64,000 nucleotides of DNA from CAYQNU01 sp964419055 (lineage in GTDB: Bacteria > Bacteroidota > Bacteroidia > Flavobacteriales_D > Parvicellaceae), in the NCBI GenBank assembly GCA_964419055.1, contig CAYQNU010000007.1, positions 1-64,000 on the forward strand, given 5' to 3'. Positions 63,695-64,000 of this stretch are shown one piece after another. The first letter of the stretch is position 1. Every line of letters begins with the position of its first letter. Made by a program: the position numbers and the translations under genes. The notes under the pieces were generated by a model. It worked only from the letters and a program-made list of their open reading frames with translations, did no database searches and was not told the origin of the DNA.

Positions 63695-64000
63695 GTGTTG
63701 TTACGATATTGCTGTTCTAATTAAGTCGTAAAGATACGTTTTTTTTGGAAATGTAAAAATTATGTAGCGCTGCAGAAATCATAACACTGGATCAATAAAT
63801 AGCACAAGGATTTTAATTTTTATTCTTTTGAGTTCTACCATACAAATCTTTTATGTGGATGTTGAATTGCATTTATATCTAAATATTATCAAACCAATTT
63901 GGATGTTAAATACAATTTGTTTAGAGATAAATAATAGTATAGGAAGCTTTCTCTTTAAAGTAAATCGCAAATAGGGTTTTTTAATATATCCTTTAAAAAT
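63695..64000. other. 306-base AT-rich gap at the window end
   Basis: I see no gene, RNA or clear repeat here. It should contain the promoter of the minus-strand gmd gene, but no exact -7 match stands out. Confidence 0.5.

Overview
The window is AT-rich chromosomal DNA from a member of the Bacteroidota, most likely order Flavobacteriales. The lineage is inferred from three proteins with type IX secretion (T9SS) C-terminal sorting domains, a MurF-alanine racemase fusion, a RemB/Wzi-like outer membrane protein, a TonB-dependent receptor paired with a surface lipoprotein, a MetH without its homocysteine domain, and repeated upstream matches to the Bacteroidota -7 promoter element TAnnTTTG. No rRNA, CRISPR array, recognisable prophage, integrase or insertion sequence was seen.

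Layout. 0-9.4 kb: end of an acyltransferase gene, queA, a large secreted T9SS protein, a LolC/LolE-like permease with an unusual insertion, rlmH and two membrane proteins. 9.5-18.8 kb: a TPR/PD40 protein, a secreted M1 peptidase, tdk, murF-alr and a CcoI-type copper ATPase. 18.8-24.3 kb: MmcQ/YjbR, an Lrp/AsnC regulator, an alpha/beta hydrolase, a three-unit array of a hairpin-rich repeat, a RecD-like helicase and prfC. 24.3-29.4 kb: a 600-base gap, a delta-60 repeat secreted protein, a small outer membrane protein and a SET protein. 29.5-34.3 kb: a likely sulfur/thiol-stress block with two persulfide-dioxygenase/rhodanese paralogues, a methyltransferase-HMA fusion and a TauE/SafE exporter behind a perfect palindrome. 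34.5-36.3 kb: tRNA-Arg(ACG), an M48 peptidase, clpS and a TerB-like protein. 36.4-42.5 kb: two related lipoproteins, a very large exported TPR-CHAT protein, a beta-barrel protein and an unlisted 51-residue membrane protein. 42.5-50 kb: a lipoprotein, fumC, tspO and the receptor/lipoprotein pair. 50-55.5 kb: metH and a 2.3-kb gene islet between two 208-bp direct repeats. 55.5-63.7 kb: an Lnb-like protein, tatD, a thioredoxin-fold lipoprotein, a WYL regulator, a RemB/Wzi-like protein and the GDP-fucose genes fcl and gmd. The last 306 bases hold no gene.

The most unusual structure is a roughly 127-bp element that folds into four successive hairpins. It occurs downstream of two unrelated genes, the helicase and metH. 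At both loci the last 34-45 bases of the host gene, stop codon included, are copied again on the far side of the element. At the helicase the unit is amplified with a 172-bp period. At metH a 2.3-kb islet with four uncharacterised genes sits between two apparently identical 208-bp copies of the metH end plus part of the element. Stem bases of hairpin 2 differ between copies in compensating pairs, which suggests the fold is under selection. I know of no named family that matches this arrangement, but I could not search for one.
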